Shown piece by piece: positions 9,788 to 18,846 of a DNA stretch of 64,000 bases. The notes under the pieces were generated by a model that saw only the letters and a program-made list of their open reading frames with translations, ran no database searches and was not told the origin of the DNA. The DNA is taken from assembly GCF_003711205.1 (NCBI RefSeq), contig NZ_CP031013.1:2336501-2400500 (forward strand), written 5' to 3'. A program made the position numbers and the translations under genes. Numbering within the stretch: the stretch's first letter is position 1; every line of letters starts with the position of its first letter. This DNA comes from Polaromonas sp. SP1 (lineage in GTDB: Bacteria; Pseudomonadota; Gammaproteobacteria; Burkholderiales; Burkholderiaceae_C).

Positions 9788-10010
9788 GAGCAGAGCGGCA
9801 TCCACTGCTTGAACTGGCAAACTGTAGTCATGATCGAAACTGCTGAGTTCACTGGGCAGACCCCCTTGTAGAGACCTCAGGCTTTCGCAACGGGCAGGTG
9901 CTCTCAGCATGTCGTTGGAAGGTCATGGACGACCTGAGCAAAGCCGGGATGACTATGGAGGCTGTTAGTGCAGCTGTTTCTATCCCGGTAGCCTTTGCTA
10001 CCATCCCCCG

Positions 10011-11021
10011 ATGAAAAAAATCTCCGTGGGCATGTTGCTCTTTCCGGGCTTCCAGTTGCTGGATATCGCCGGGCCGCGGGATGCTTTTGCTGAGGTCAAG
10101 ATTCTCAGCGGCGGGGACTGCCAGTACGAGATCATGACGGTCGGCTCTACTCGCAGCAGCATCTCTTCGTCGAGCGGCATGACGGTGGTGCCTGACCGGA
10201 CCATCTTTGACCCTTGCCCCAAGTTCGATACGGTGATCGTGCCTGGCGGGCTGGGCATTTTTGAGGTGATGAACGATGTGGCGCTGAGTGCCTGGCTGAA
10301 GGAGCAGCGCCGCAGTTGCCGCCGGCTCGCCGCCATCTGCAATGGGGTGTTTGCTTTGGGGGCTGCGGGGCTTCTGGATGGCAAGACGGTGAGCACGCAC
10401 TGGATGGATGCGGCGCATCTTTCGAAATCGTTTCCGCGCGCGCAGGTGCAGGCGGACCAGATCTACATCAAGGACCAACAGCTCTACACAACGGCCGGTG
10501 TCACGGCGGGCATTGATTTGTCGCTGGTGATGGTGGAGGAAGATTTTGGTCGGCCCCTGGCGCTGGGGGTTGCCAAGTTCCTGATTGTGTATTTGCGCCG
10601 TTCGGGCGGCCAGTCGCAGTTCAGCCCCTTGCTGAACATGCAGGCTGAGCGGGACACCGATGTTGAAACGGTGCAGCGCTACATCCTTGAAAACCTGCAA
10701 CTTCCGCACACGCTGAACTCGATTGCCAGCCGCGTGCACATGAGTGTGCGCAATTTGTCGCGGGTGTTTGTGCGTGAGTGCGGCGTCAGCCCGATGGCGT
10801 TTTTGAATGACGCACGCATCGATGCGGCGCGCCGCATCCTGGAAAAGACGGACCAGTCGATGAAGGAGATCGCCGCGCATTGCGGCTTTGAGACACCTGA
10901 AGCCATGCGCCGCGCTTTCCGCCGGCGGCTTCAGCTGACGCCGCCGGAGTACCGCCGCCGTTTTCATTCGGGCGAGTTATGGCAATCGGAGAAGGCGGCC
11001 CTGGGCGGCGAGGAAGACTAG
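10011..11021 (+). CDS. GlxA-type AraC-family regulator (DJ-1/PfpI + HTH)
   Basis: The 336-residue protein has an N-terminal DJ-1/PfpI-like domain (about residues 5-185, with the conserved Cys in AAICNGVFALG at position 110) and a C-terminal AraC double helix-turn-helix (about 225-325, with LNSIASRVHMSVRNLSRVF and MKEIAAHCGFETPEAMRRAF). Such regulators usually activate nearby catabolic or transport genes in response to a small amine or amino acid derivative. The next gene downstream on the same strand is a permease at 11285, separated by a repeat-containing spacer of 263 bases. The inducer cannot be read from the sequence. Confidence 0.9.
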   Translation: MKKISVGMLLFPGFQLLDIAGPRDAFAEVKILSGGDCQYEIMTVGSTRSSISSSSGMTVVPDRTIFDPCPKFDTVIVPGGLGIFEVMNDVALSAWLKEQRRSCRRLAAICNGVFALGAAGLLDGKTVSTHWMDAAHLSKSFPRAQVQADQIYIKDQQLYTTAGVTAGIDLSLVMVEEDFGRPLALGVAKFLIVYLRRSGGQSQFSPLLNMQAERDTDVETVQRYILENLQLPHTLNSIASRVHMSVRNLSRVFVRECGVSPMAFLNDARIDAARRILEKTDQSMKEIAAHCGFETPEAMRRAFRRRLQLTPPEYRRRFHSGELWQSEKAALGGEED

Positions 11022-11130
11022 CGTTCCGGTAAACGTGGCCCAAAGCGTGCTTGAGGTGGTGAGGACGCTGCGGGCCGCCATTGCACTCCTGGTTTTCCGG
11101 GGCTGACTTTTTGGCTGGAACTGTGTTTAA

Positions 11131-11194
11131 TACTGGTGAAATAGTGCTCTGGCCCAATAAGGACGTGGGCAAGCAGCTATACATTCGATAGCAA
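11131..11194. repeat. Interspersed repeat family B, copy 3
   Basis: CTCTGGCCCAATAAGGACGT followed by GGGCAAGCAGCTATACATTCGATAGCAA-type ending. It lies in the spacer between the GlxA-type regulator and the SLC13 permease; nothing else stands out in that spacer. Confidence 0.65.
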
Positions 11195-11284
11195 ACATAC
11201 AACAGGAGGGCCGTGGATGAGAAGCGCCGGTATGGATGTCTGCGTCAACACGCTGTGCCCGAGGGCGCCTGATTCGCGAATCTC

Positions 11285-13144
11285 ATGGCCCATCCTGTGA
11301 CATCGGACGCTGAACACGTGGCGCTGTTGCGCCGGGACGCGCTTTTTGCCGACCTCTCCGGCAGCCAGGTGGCGCGGCTGCTGGGCAGCGTGCACACGGT
11401 GGAGCTTGCCGCGGGCGACGCGCTGTATCTCAAAGACACGCCGGCGAAATTTCTTTACCTGGTTGAATCGGGTGAGTTGCAACTCACCACGCCGAGCGGG
11501 CGAGGCGTCGCGCTCACCAGCCTGCGCTGCGGCGAAGAAGCCGCCAGCGATACCGCCAATTACCTGTGCAGCGTCACGGCCGCCACGCCGGTCAGGGCGC
11601 TGCAGATTCCGCGTGACGCCCTGGCCGAGTTGGCCGCGAAAACGCCTTCATTGCGCAGCAAGGCGTTGCTGGCGTTGATGGGCTATGTGAGTGGCGAGAC
11701 TTTCCTCAAACCTGCCGATACCGGGAAGGACAAAAAGAAGGCCGCCAAGCCGGTATCTACGCGCGAAGTGGTGGGCTGGCTGGGTGTGGTGCTGGTGCCG
11801 CCGGCGATCTATTTCCTCTCGAGCATGAACGGGCTGGTGGTGGAGGCGGCGGTGTTCCTGGCCATTTTGTCGGCCACGGTGCTGATGTGGCTGTTCAACC
11901 TGGCCGATGAGTTTGTGCCGCCGCTGGTGGCGATCACCGCGGTGCTGATCGTCGGGCTGGTGCCGTCCGAGATTGCGCTGGCCGGGTTTTCGTCGCGCAC
12001 GCTGACGACGCTGGTGGGGGTGTACGCCCTCGCGGCGGTGATCTCGGCGTCGGGCCTGAGTTACCGCTTCATGCTGTGGCTGCTGATACGCCTGCCCGAT
12101 ACACCGTTCTGGCACCAGACGGCGCTGCTGCTGTCGGGCTACATCCTGTCGCCCATCATGCCGTCGGGCAATGCGCGCCTGTCGCTGGTGCTGCCGTTTT
12201 ACCGGGACATGATCGACGGCCTGAACCTGCCGGCGCAAAGCAAGCCGGCGACGGCGCTGATGGCCGCGACGTTCTCGGGCGCGATGCTGTTTTCGCCGAT
12301 GCTGCTGACCAGCAAGTCGTCCAACCTGACGGCGTTCAGCATGCTGCCCGTGCAACTGCAGGACCAGTTCCAGGGGCTGTTCTGGTTGGTGGCGGCCGGC
12401 GTGGCGGCGCTGACGGTGACAGCGGCGCATCTGCTGGTGGCGCGGCTGTGTTTTGGGCGCAGCGTGCAGGCGGCCTTGCCCAAGGCGCGCCTTGAGAAGC
12501 AGCTGTCGCTGCTGGGCCCCGTCACCAAGCCCGAGAAAGCCGCGTTGACGGGCTTCCTGTTTTTCCTGATGGGGGCGGGCACGGCGGGCTGGCACCAGAT
12601 TTCGCCCGCCTGGCTGGCGGCGTTTTTGCTGGTGGGGCTGCTGGTGATGGGCTTGCTGAGCAAAAAAGACTTTCAGCAAAAAATCGACTGGCCGATGATT
12701 TTCTTTTTGCTCAGCCTGGATGGCCTGAGCCGCGCCATCACTTACCTGGGGCTGGACACGGCGCTGGCGCGGTCGGCGGGCAACCTGTTTGATTTTGTCG
12801 ATGGCCGCATGGTCTGGTTCATCCCGGTGGCACTGATCGTCACGCTGTTGCTGCGCCTGGTGTTGCCGATCACGGCCGGCATGATTGTGGCGGCGGTCAT
12901 CCTGATTCCGATCGGGCAGGCGCAGTTCATCAACCCGTGGGTGGTGGTGTTCCTGACGGCCATGTTCAGCGACATCTGGTTCTTGCCGTACCAGAGCTCG
13001 CAGTACCTGCAGGTGCAGGGCAGCGGGCTGGACCGCTACTACAAACACACGGATTTCCTGCGATATAACCACTGGATGAATGTGTCGCGGCTGCTGGCCG
13101 CCTATCTGTCGATCCCGTATTGGGAATGGTTGGGCCTGGTATGA
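11285..13144 (+). CDS. cNMP-binding-domain/SLC13 (DASS) permease fusion
   Basis: Residues 1-125 form a cyclic-nucleotide-binding-type domain (DLSGSQVARLLGSVHTVEL, FLYLVESGELQLTT, LRCGEEAAS); the phosphate cassette is divergent. Residues 160-619 form a multi-span permease of the SLC13/divalent anion:sodium symporter family, with the reentrant-loop-like segments SPIMPSGNARLSL and LTSKSSNLTAF. SLC13 members carry dicarboxylates, sulfate or similar anions. The N-terminal sensor suggests that uptake is gated by an intracellular ligand, which is inference. The next gene, a periplasmic binding protein, overlaps the stop codon by four bases (ATGA). Confidence 0.87.
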   Translation: MAHPVTSDAEHVALLRRDALFADLSGSQVARLLGSVHTVELAAGDALYLKDTPAKFLYLVESGELQLTTPSGRGVALTSLRCGEEAASDTANYLCSVTAATPVRALQIPRDALAELAAKTPSLRSKALLALMGYVSGETFLKPADTGKDKKKAAKPVSTREVVGWLGVVLVPPAIYFLSSMNGLVVEAAVFLAILSATVLMWLFNLADEFVPPLVAITAVLIVGLVPSEIALAGFSSRTLTTLVGVYALAAVISASGLSYRFMLWLLIRLPDTPFWHQTALLLSGYILSPIMPSGNARLSLVLPFYRDMIDGLNLPAQSKPATALMAATFSGAMLFSPMLLTSKSSNLTAFSMLPVQLQDQFQGLFWLVAAGVAALTVTAAHLLVARLCFGRSVQAALPKARLEKQLSLLGPVTKPEKAALTGFLFFLMGAGTAGWHQISPAWLAAFLLVGLLVMGLLSKKDFQQKIDWPMIFFLLSLDGLSRAITYLGLDTALARSAGNLFDFVDGRMVWFIPVALIVTLLLRLVLPITAGMIVAAVILIPIGQAQFINPWVVVFLTAMFSDIWFLPYQSSQYLQVQGSGLDRYYKHTDFLRYNHWMNVSRLLAAYLSIPYWEWLGLV

Positions 13145-14166
13145 AAAGCGGAATCCTTGCCGTCCTCACGGGCGCGGCGCTCCTCGTCGCGCTGCTTCTG
13201 CTGGGGGCTTTTAACCTGGCCAAGCCGCGCATCCTAGTGCTGCACAGTTCAGACCGCAGCTCCTCCACCGTGATGAGGATGGATGAAGGCATCCGCCAGA
13301 CGCTGGACAAGAACCGGCAGCCGATGTCTGTGCGCTGGCATTACCTGGGCATCGACGGCATGCCCGACGAAGATCATCGCCAGGATGCGGCGAAGGCGGG
13401 GCTGCGCACGATTGAACAGTTCGATCCCGATGTGGTGATCGCGGTGGACGACGAGGCGCAGGAATATGTGATGCGCCGCTTTGCCGGGCTTGAGCGGCCC
13501 AGGGTGATCTTTACCGCCATTGATCACGAGTCGAAAGAATATGGCTATGTGGGGGCCGCCAACGTCACGGGTGTTGGCGAGACCCTGCCGCTGGCGGCCA
13601 TCCGCGACATGCTGCAGTACGTCAGGAAGGGCCAGCCGGTGCGGCTGGCGATTCTGGGTGACGCCGGGCCGACCGGCAAGGGGCAGGTTCAACAGGTAGA
13701 GGCCTTTAATTGGGCGCCGCACAGCGTGGTGGGCGTGCATACCCTGGGCGATTTCGCCGCCTGGCAGGCGGCCATCAAAGGCATGGACGGCAAGGCGGAT
13801 GCGGTGCTGCTGCTGTCGGCGGGCGGGCTGCCGGCCAGCCCCGCAGAGAAGGCCGTGGTGCCGCACCCGGACATCGTCAAATGGATGGAAGCCCACGCCA
13901 AACCTTTGCCCATCGGCGCTGACATTGACTATGTCGAGCACGGCGGCGGGCTCAGCGTGGCGCCATCGGCAAAAGCCATGGGGGAAACTGCCGCGGCCGA
14001 CGCGCTGGCCTGGGTGAAGGCCGCGCCTGCCGGGCCGGCGCCGCCGGCCACCCAGAACACGCGTTACAGCGTTGGCATGCGCGAGGCCGCCCTGCGCGCC
14101 CGGGGCATCACCTTGCCGTCGATTTACGTCGAGGCCTCACGGCTGGACCAGCTTTATTACCCGTGA
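13141..14166 (+). CDS. ABC_sub_bind-family substrate-binding protein
   Basis: The 341-residue protein has an N-terminal hydrophobic segment (GILAVLTGAALLVALLLLG) and then a type I periplasmic binding fold of the TrpX/YtrF-like ABC substrate-binding class (RILVLHSSDRS; DPDVVIAVDDEAQEYV; PRVIFTAIDHESKEYG). No cleavage site is obvious, so it may stay anchored in the inner membrane facing the periplasm. The start was placed at the ATG at 13141 rather than 13120 because it overlaps the permease stop as ATGA. No ABC permease or ATPase gene is nearby; the coupled partner is an SLC13 permease, which is unusual. Confidence 0.85.
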   Translation: MKSGILAVLTGAALLVALLLLGAFNLAKPRILVLHSSDRSSSTVMRMDEGIRQTLDKNRQPMSVRWHYLGIDGMPDEDHRQDAAKAGLRTIEQFDPDVVIAVDDEAQEYVMRRFAGLERPRVIFTAIDHESKEYGYVGAANVTGVGETLPLAAIRDMLQYVRKGQPVRLAILGDAGPTGKGQVQQVEAFNWAPHSVVGVHTLGDFAAWQAAIKGMDGKADAVLLLSAGGLPASPAEKAVVPHPDIVKWMEAHAKPLPIGADIDYVEHGGGLSVAPSAKAMGETAAADALAWVKAAPAGPAPPATQNTRYSVGMREAALRARGITLPSIYVEASRLDQLYYP

Positions 14167-14184
14167 TGCGCCCGGCTTCAAGCT

Positions 14185-15021
14185 TCAAGGGCGCGTGAGG
14201 GGCTCCAGCCCCGTCTGGGTGATGACGGGGGCGGCGGCTGCGGATGTGAAAAATCGGATCAAGGCTTTGGCGGCGTCGGGCTGCGCCGCGTCAGCTGCGA
14301 TGCCGGCTGAAAACACCGTCACGCGCTGCACCTCGGCGGGGAGCGGCCCCACGTAGTCAGCGCCCGGAACCGGAAGCAACTCACTGACCTGCTGAAAACC
14401 CAGCTCGGCTTCTCCGCGCGCCACCACCGCAGCAACCCGCTCGCTGAGGATTCGTTTGCTCTTGCCCGAGACCTGCCCGGCGATGCCCAGGCGCTGAAAC
14501 ATCTCGGTGGAGATGTAGACGCCGCTGGCGCTGGCCGAGTAGGCGATGGACTGCGCATTCAGCAGCGTGCGCCGCAGTGCATCGACGCTGCCGATGTCGG
14601 GCTTGGGCGCGCCCGAGCGGACGGACATGCCGATCAGCGAGCGCACCAGGTCGACCTGGCTGCCTGGCGCCACTATGCCTTGCTTGACAAGGTCTTCCAG
14701 CGCCGGCGCCGCGAGGATCACGACATCGACCCGCTCCTTGCGCGCCAGGCGGTTGGGGATCGCGTCGGGTGCGTTGCCCATCGAAGCGCCGTAGGCGGTG
14801 ATGACCTTGTGCCCGGTGGCGCGTTCAAACTCCGGGACCAGCTGGTTGTAGGCGGCGGTAAAACCGCCCGAGGTCATGACGTGAATGTCCGCCGCCCATA
14901 GCGCCTTGCCTGGCAGTGCAAGGACCACCAACAGCAGCAGGAAAAATCCGAGAGACGGGATCCGCGAAGGGATGAAGGAAGGGTTGAAAAAAGGCCTGAA
15001 AGATTTCGTCAGAGCTTGCAT
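14185..15021 (-). CDS. Exported ModA-like substrate-binding protein
   Basis: The 278-residue protein has a long N-terminal region ending in a signal peptide (LGFFLLLLVVLALPGKALWAAD) and a type II periplasmic binding fold of the molybdate-binding-like class (IHVMTSGGFTAAYNQLVPEF, VDVVILAAPALEDL, AYSASASGVYISTEMF). It converges on the preceding binding protein gene, with 18 bases between the stops. There is no ABC permease gene next to it, so it may act as an orphan sensor or with a distant transporter. Ligand unknown; members of this class bind oxyanions or small organic acids. Confidence 0.85.
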   Translation of the reverse strand: MQALTKSFRPFFNPSFIPSRIPSLGFFLLLLVVLALPGKALWAADIHVMTSGGFTAAYNQLVPEFERATGHKVITAYGASMGNAPDAIPNRLARKERVDVVILAAPALEDLVKQGIVAPGSQVDLVRSLIGMSVRSGAPKPDIGSVDALRRTLLNAQSIAYSASASGVYISTEMFQRLGIAGQVSGKSKRILSERVAAVVARGEAELGFQQVSELLPVPGADYVGPLPAEVQRVTVFSAGIAADAAQPDAAKALIRFFTSAAAAPVITQTGLEPLTRP

Positions 15022-15153
15022 GCCGCGCCTTCCTTTCTTGCAATGACTGACTATAAGCCGTCACCCAGGCTGCGCAAGTGCCTGCTCACACTCAAGAGGG
15101 AGCAGAGGGAGCGGGAAGGGCCATCTTGCCTTGCCTGCCGGAAAAGCTTTGGC

Positions 15154-15537
15154 TCACTTCGAGCGACGGGGCGCCGGCTCGGGCGTTGCGCCCGCAGGCG
15201 GGACCGGGCGGCTGGCTTGCGCTTCCGGCGGTACATCGCAGGGCGGGGCGCATGGATCGGTCAATACAATACGGCGGGTCTGCCTGAAGGCCAGCCTGCG
15301 GTCGTCGGGGTTCACGTAGCGCGAAGGCCACAAGTCTTCGGGGCGTTTGTCCAACGCCTTTGCCACCAGTTGCTCGGCCGCCAGCCAGGGGCTGGTGAGC
15401 ACCCGCTGTATATGGCTGTAGCCGTTTTCCATGGCGATTTTTCGAAGGCTGGTGCCGCGTTTGCGCAGCGCGGCAATCACATCCGCAGGATGCATATCTT
15501 CTTGTAGTGGCGTCGATTTATTTGTGATCATGCCCAA
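15154..15537 (-). CDS. Ner/Nlp-like helix-turn-helix regulator
   Basis: Residues 15-70 match the Ner-like family of phage Mu and the bacterial Nlp/SfsB group: HPADVIAALRKRGTSLRKIA, then VLTSPWLAAEQLVAKALDKR and PEDLWPSRY. The tail is Pro/Ala-rich and low in complexity. An alternative start at 15495 would begin directly before HPADV. It is divergent from a gene for an S24-type repressor; this arrangement resembles the repressor/ner switch of Mu-like phages. No other phage genes are nearby. Confidence 0.85.
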   Translation of the reverse strand: MGMITNKSTPLQEDMHPADVIAALRKRGTSLRKIAMENGYSHIQRVLTSPWLAAEQLVAKALDKRPEDLWPSRYVNPDDRRLAFRQTRRIVLTDPCAPPCDVPPEAQASRPVPPAGATPEPAPRRSK

Positions 15538-15649
15538 TATTTTGAGCGTTGATTTCTCAAAGTCAATTCAAGATGACCTGTTAAATAAGCATAACTCCAT
15601 GAGAATTAATACTCACCCACGTTTTTTACGCCGTGTGTTTGCTTTTCTG

Positions 15650-15686
15650 TGTTCATTCGCACAAAATAGTGTTCATGAGCACAAAA
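15650..15686 (+). promoter_or_regulatory. Tandem operator candidate overlapping the repressor start
   Basis: Two 17-base copies, TGTTCATTCGCACAAAA and TGTTCATGAGCACAAAA, start exactly 20 bases apart and match at 15 of 17 positions. The second covers the start codon of the S24 repressor, as expected for autoregulation. The spacing of two helical turns fits side-by-side binding of dimers. Confidence 0.55.
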
Positions 15687-16526
15687 GAAACAGCGCCAGA
15701 TTTGCCGGTTGACGCCCGGGCCTATGCCTTGAGTGCGGCGACGCCCGCCAAAGCCGAAGAGCCGATTGCCTGGTTTCTCCAGCAGTCGGCCACCGTGGCC
15801 GACAAGGCCGGCCTGAAGGTGGTGCGAACGCAGGCGCGCACGGCTTTCATGCGCCAGTTTGGCCAGCGCTGCAGGGCGGCGCGGGGCGCCCGTGAGATCA
15901 ACGACGTCGCGGCCGCTGTCGGCGTTCACCGCAACACCATCTGGAACATGGAGCGGGGCGACAGCCTGCCCGATGCGTTTGAGCTGCTATTGCTCGCCCG
16001 GGAATACAACACCACGCCGGCCAGCCTGCTGGGCGAGGGGCTGGCGGGCCCGGCGGGAAGCTCCCCCGTGCCAAAGAGCGTGCGCGCACTGCAGGCGGGC
16101 GAGCTGATTCACGTGCCGCTGTTTGATCCGGGGTTCCCGGCCGGGGAGGATGCGTTTGACGACATCGCTTCGGTGCTGGCCATGCGCCCCTTCGACGCGC
16201 GGTTCATCCGCCATGAGCTGGGCATTGCCCACAATGACCTGGCGCTGCTGTCGGTGGTGGGGGTGTCGATGGAGCCGTGGCTGCACGCCAGGGACGTCGT
16301 GCTGGCGGACTTGAGGGACTGCGACGCGCTCACGGAAGGCGTCCATGTGGTCAGGCTCGACGGCGCCTTGCTGATGAAGAAGCTGCAAAGGCTGCCGGGC
16401 AAAGTGCTTCGTGTGAGCAGCCACAACCCGGCGTATGAGCCGTTCGACATCCAGGGGCACGAACCGGCGGACCGGGACTTTGCCGTGCTGGGCCGGGTGC
16501 GGTGGGCCGGCGTGACTTTCAGCTGA
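15675..16526 (+). CDS. XRE/S24-type repressor
   Basis: The 283-residue protein has an XRE helix-turn-helix at about residues 65-115 (INDVAAAVGVHRNTIWNMERG) and a LexA/CI-like S24 peptidase domain in the C-terminal half, with the nucleophile in VVGVSMEP and the general-base Lys in ALLMKKLQRL. It is therefore predicted to be inactivated by self-cleavage, probably under RecA control. No clear Ala-Gly cleavage site could be fixed by eye. The first 60 residues precede the XRE domain and are unusual. The start at 15675 was chosen over 15633 because the first codon lies in the second operator copy. It is divergent from a Ner-like gene. Confidence 0.85.
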   Translation: MSTKETAPDLPVDARAYALSAATPAKAEEPIAWFLQQSATVADKAGLKVVRTQARTAFMRQFGQRCRAARGAREINDVAAAVGVHRNTIWNMERGDSLPDAFELLLLAREYNTTPASLLGEGLAGPAGSSPVPKSVRALQAGELIHVPLFDPGFPAGEDAFDDIASVLAMRPFDARFIRHELGIAHNDLALLSVVGVSMEPWLHARDVVLADLRDCDALTEGVHVVRLDGALLMKKLQRLPGKVLRVSSHNPAYEPFDIQGHEPADRDFAVLGRVRWAGVTFS

Positions 16527-16597
16527 AGTCAATAGTCTTTGCGCAGCGTTGCCCTGCGGCGCTTGCCCGGGAGGGGTTGCGACGTAAACTCGGCCCC

Positions 16598-17962
16598 ATG
16601 GACTCCTTCTCAGCGATCGGGCCTTCCCCCAGCGCGCCAGAGCTGTCGCGTGAGGAGTGGGTGGAAATGCGCCTGACCCATACCTTCATGCGCTATGCCC
16701 GCCCGGCCCTGCATGCCGCGCTGGTGCTGGTGTTGACCATGGTGCTGGTGCTTTACCGCCACGTCGATCCGATCCCCCTGGGGCTGTGGGCGACGGCCGC
16801 GGCGCTCGTCACCCTGGCGCGCTATCGCGTCATCGGCATCTACCAGCAAACCCTGGTGGGTGTCAGCGGGGCGCCGCTGCGGGCCTTCATGGCGCGCTAC
16901 AGCTGGACCTGGCCCGTCAGTGCCATCGTCTGGGGCGCGTCCATGTTTGTGTATTTCCTCAAGGCGCCGGTTTACGACCAGTTCCTGTGCATGGTCGTCC
17001 TGGTCGGCATGGCCGGTTTTGCGGTGGGCACCTTTTCTTCCAGCCTGTCCTGCTTCAAGGGCTATGTGAACGGCCTCGGCCTGAGTGTCGTCGCCGTGCT
17101 GGTCTACCAGCTGGTCCTGGAGCGCGGGCTGCCTTCCACCTTCAACACCTACGCAATGATCGCGCTGGTGCTGATCTACTGGGCCGTCATCCTCGTCTCC
17201 GGCCAGCGCTTTCATGAGGTGCAGCGCGTCAACCTCGAGTTGCAGTTCGACAACTCCCAGCTCATCCGGTCGCTGACGGAAACCAACCTTGCCGCCGTGG
17301 AGGCCGTGCAAACCAAGAACCGGTTTATCGCCAGCGCGGCGCACGACCTGCGCCAGCCGGTACACGCGCTCGGCCTTTACGCCGACTGGCTGGCGACGGA
17401 GCCCGAGTTCGTCGAGCAGATCGCGCCCAAGATCGTGCGCTCCACCAAGGCGGTCAATGATTTGTTCAACTCGCTGTTTGACCTGGCCGGCCTGGAGGCA
17501 GACCCCTTGCGGGTCCACCTGCAGGACATCGACCTGGCGGGCCTGATCCAGGACCTGGAAGCGCAGTACACGCCCTTTGCGCGGGAGCGCAACCTGCTGC
17601 TGCGCACGCGCGCCGCGCCATGGCACGTCAGGTCCGATCCGGTGCTGCTGCAGCGGCTGGTCGGCAACCTGTTGTCCAATGCCCTGCGCAACACCTACCG
17701 CGGCGGCGTGCTGCTGGCCTTGCGCAAACGGCGCGGCGTTCCGTGCATCGAGATATGGGACACCGGCGTGGGCATCGCCAAGGAGCACCAGAAGGCCATC
17801 TTCCAGGAGTTTTACCGGGTGCCGCTGCAGGGCACCGAAGAAGGCTTCGGGCTGGGCCTGGCGATTGTTTCGCGCCTCAGTGAAGTGCTGGGCCATCCGG
17901 TGGGGTTGGCTTCCCGGGGTGGGCGGGGGAGTGTTTTTTGGGTTGAGTTGCGGCAGGCCTGA
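16598..17962 (+). CDS. Membrane sensor histidine kinase
   Basis: The 454-residue protein has six or so membrane spans in residues 30-205, a coiled linker, a HisKA-type box with phosphoacceptor H249 (ASAAHDLRQPVHALGLYA) and an HATPase domain with N box (LVGNLLSNALRNTYRG), DTGVGI and GFGLGLAIV. The HDLRQP variant is typical of kinases that often carry a receiver; none is present here. Start set at the ATG at 16598, not the upstream 16502, which overlaps the preceding gene. The likely partner is the response regulator at 18262-18846, on the opposite strand. Confidence 0.92.
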   Translation: MDSFSAIGPSPSAPELSREEWVEMRLTHTFMRYARPALHAALVLVLTMVLVLYRHVDPIPLGLWATAAALVTLARYRVIGIYQQTLVGVSGAPLRAFMARYSWTWPVSAIVWGASMFVYFLKAPVYDQFLCMVVLVGMAGFAVGTFSSSLSCFKGYVNGLGLSVVAVLVYQLVLERGLPSTFNTYAMIALVLIYWAVILVSGQRFHEVQRVNLELQFDNSQLIRSLTETNLAAVEAVQTKNRFIASAAHDLRQPVHALGLYADWLATEPEFVEQIAPKIVRSTKAVNDLFNSLFDLAGLEADPLRVHLQDIDLAGLIQDLEAQYTPFARERNLLLRTRAAPWHVRSDPVLLQRLVGNLLSNALRNTYRGGVLLALRKRRGVPCIEIWDTGVGIAKEHQKAIFQEFYRVPLQGTEEGFGLGLAIVSRLSEVLGHPVGLASRGGRGSVFWVELRQA

Positions 17963-17989
17963 GGGGTTGGACTGGGCTTGGATCTGCTG

Positions 17990-18200
17990 GCCGGGAGTCG
18001 CCCGGCATGCGACTCACTTTTTTGCTTCGCCAAAAAGTAAGCAAAAAAGGCGACCCTGCTGGCTGCGTCCCTTCGCTTCGCTACGGGCAACCTGCGGTGC
18101 TCGGTCCAGCCGGGGTCAAAAACAACTCGCTTCGCTCGGACAAGTTTTTGCCCTGATCCGTCTGGTCCTCCGCTCCTCGGCGCATCCAGAAGGGGGTGGG
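17990..18200. repeat. Putative long interspersed repeat unit (family C)
   Basis: A non-coding block with internal echoes CTTCGCTTCGCTACGGG and ACTCGCTTCGCTCGGACAAG and segments that I recognise as common in Burkholderiales spacers. Only one copy is in this window, so repeat status rests on prior knowledge. Confidence 0.45.
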
Positions 18201-18228
18201 GACAGGAATACCGATACTGGGTACCCCC

Positions 18229-18256
18229 AAAAACAAAGACACGCCTTGGCGTGTCT
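18229..18256 (-). terminator. Rho-independent terminator of the NarL-type regulator
   Basis: On the minus strand AGACACGCC pairs with GGCGTGTCT across AA and is followed by TTGTTTTT, just after the regulator stop. Confidence 0.7.
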
Positions 18257-18261
18257 TGGGG

Positions 18262-18846
18262 TTAGAGCAGGCCCTGGGTTCGGGCGAGGTGGCTGGCCTG
18301 GGAGCGGCTTTTGACGTTCAGGCGCCTGAAGAGGCGCCACAAATGCACTTTCACCGTGTGCTCGCTGATCTGGAGCTCCTCGGCGATGTCGCGGTTGCTC
18401 ATGCCCTTGTCGAGCATCACCAGCAACTGCTTTTGCCGTTTCGACAGCTTTTCCGTCGGTGTGGAGGGTTCCGGGTCCAGCTCTTCGCTGAGGAAGACCC
18501 GCAGCACGTTGGAGATCTCGGTGGCGCCCGCGGACTTCTGGATGTAGGCGTCTGCGCCGGCCTCGATCGAGAGGTCCTCGTAGTCCTGCGCCGGTGCGGC
18601 CGACAGCACCACCAGGGGAACGTGGGGAAATTGCTGCTTGAGCTCCCGCACGCCCGAAACACCGTTGGTGTCCGGCAGTTTGAGGTCAAGGCAAATGAGT
18701 TCGGGCACGCCCTGAAGTTGCACGGCGGGCATGACAGCGGCCAGCCGGTCGAGCTCGGTCACCGTGGCCTTGCTGCTCAGGCGGCGGATCAACATGACAA
18801 CCGCTTCCCGCATCAGCGGATGATCATCTATTACAAAAATACTCAT
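18262..18846 (-). CDS. NarL/FixJ-type response regulator
   Basis: The 194-residue protein has a receiver domain (acidic pair D7/D8, phosphoacceptor D54 in ICLDLKLPDTNG, Lys in YIQKSAG) and a LuxR-type helix-turn-helix (KLSKRQKQLLVMLDKGMSNRDIAEEL ... TVKVHLWRLFRRLNV). It should be activated by phosphorylation and bind DNA as a dimer. The only kinase gene nearby is the convergent one at 16598; pairing is inferred from proximity. The upstream 128 bases are AT-rich and hold no gene. Confidence 0.93.
   Translation of the reverse strand: MSIFVIDDHPLMREAVVMLIRRLSSKATVTELDRLAAVMPAVQLQGVPELICLDLKLPDTNGVSGVRELKQQFPHVPLVVLSAAPAQDYEDLSIEAGADAYIQKSAGATEISNVLRVFLSEELDPEPSTPTEKLSKRQKQLLVMLDKGMSNRDIAEELQISEHTVKVHLWRLFRRLNVKSRSQASHLARTQGLL

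Noticed and set aside
11648..13072. 474-codon minus-strand frame opposite the SLC13 permease
   Set aside because: Antisense shadow with His/Arg/Gln-rich composition; the plus strand has a clear permease.
17577..18314. 245-codon plus-strand frame over the kinase end and spacer
   Set aside because: Out of frame with the kinase and continues through repeat-like non-coding sequence; no domain visible.
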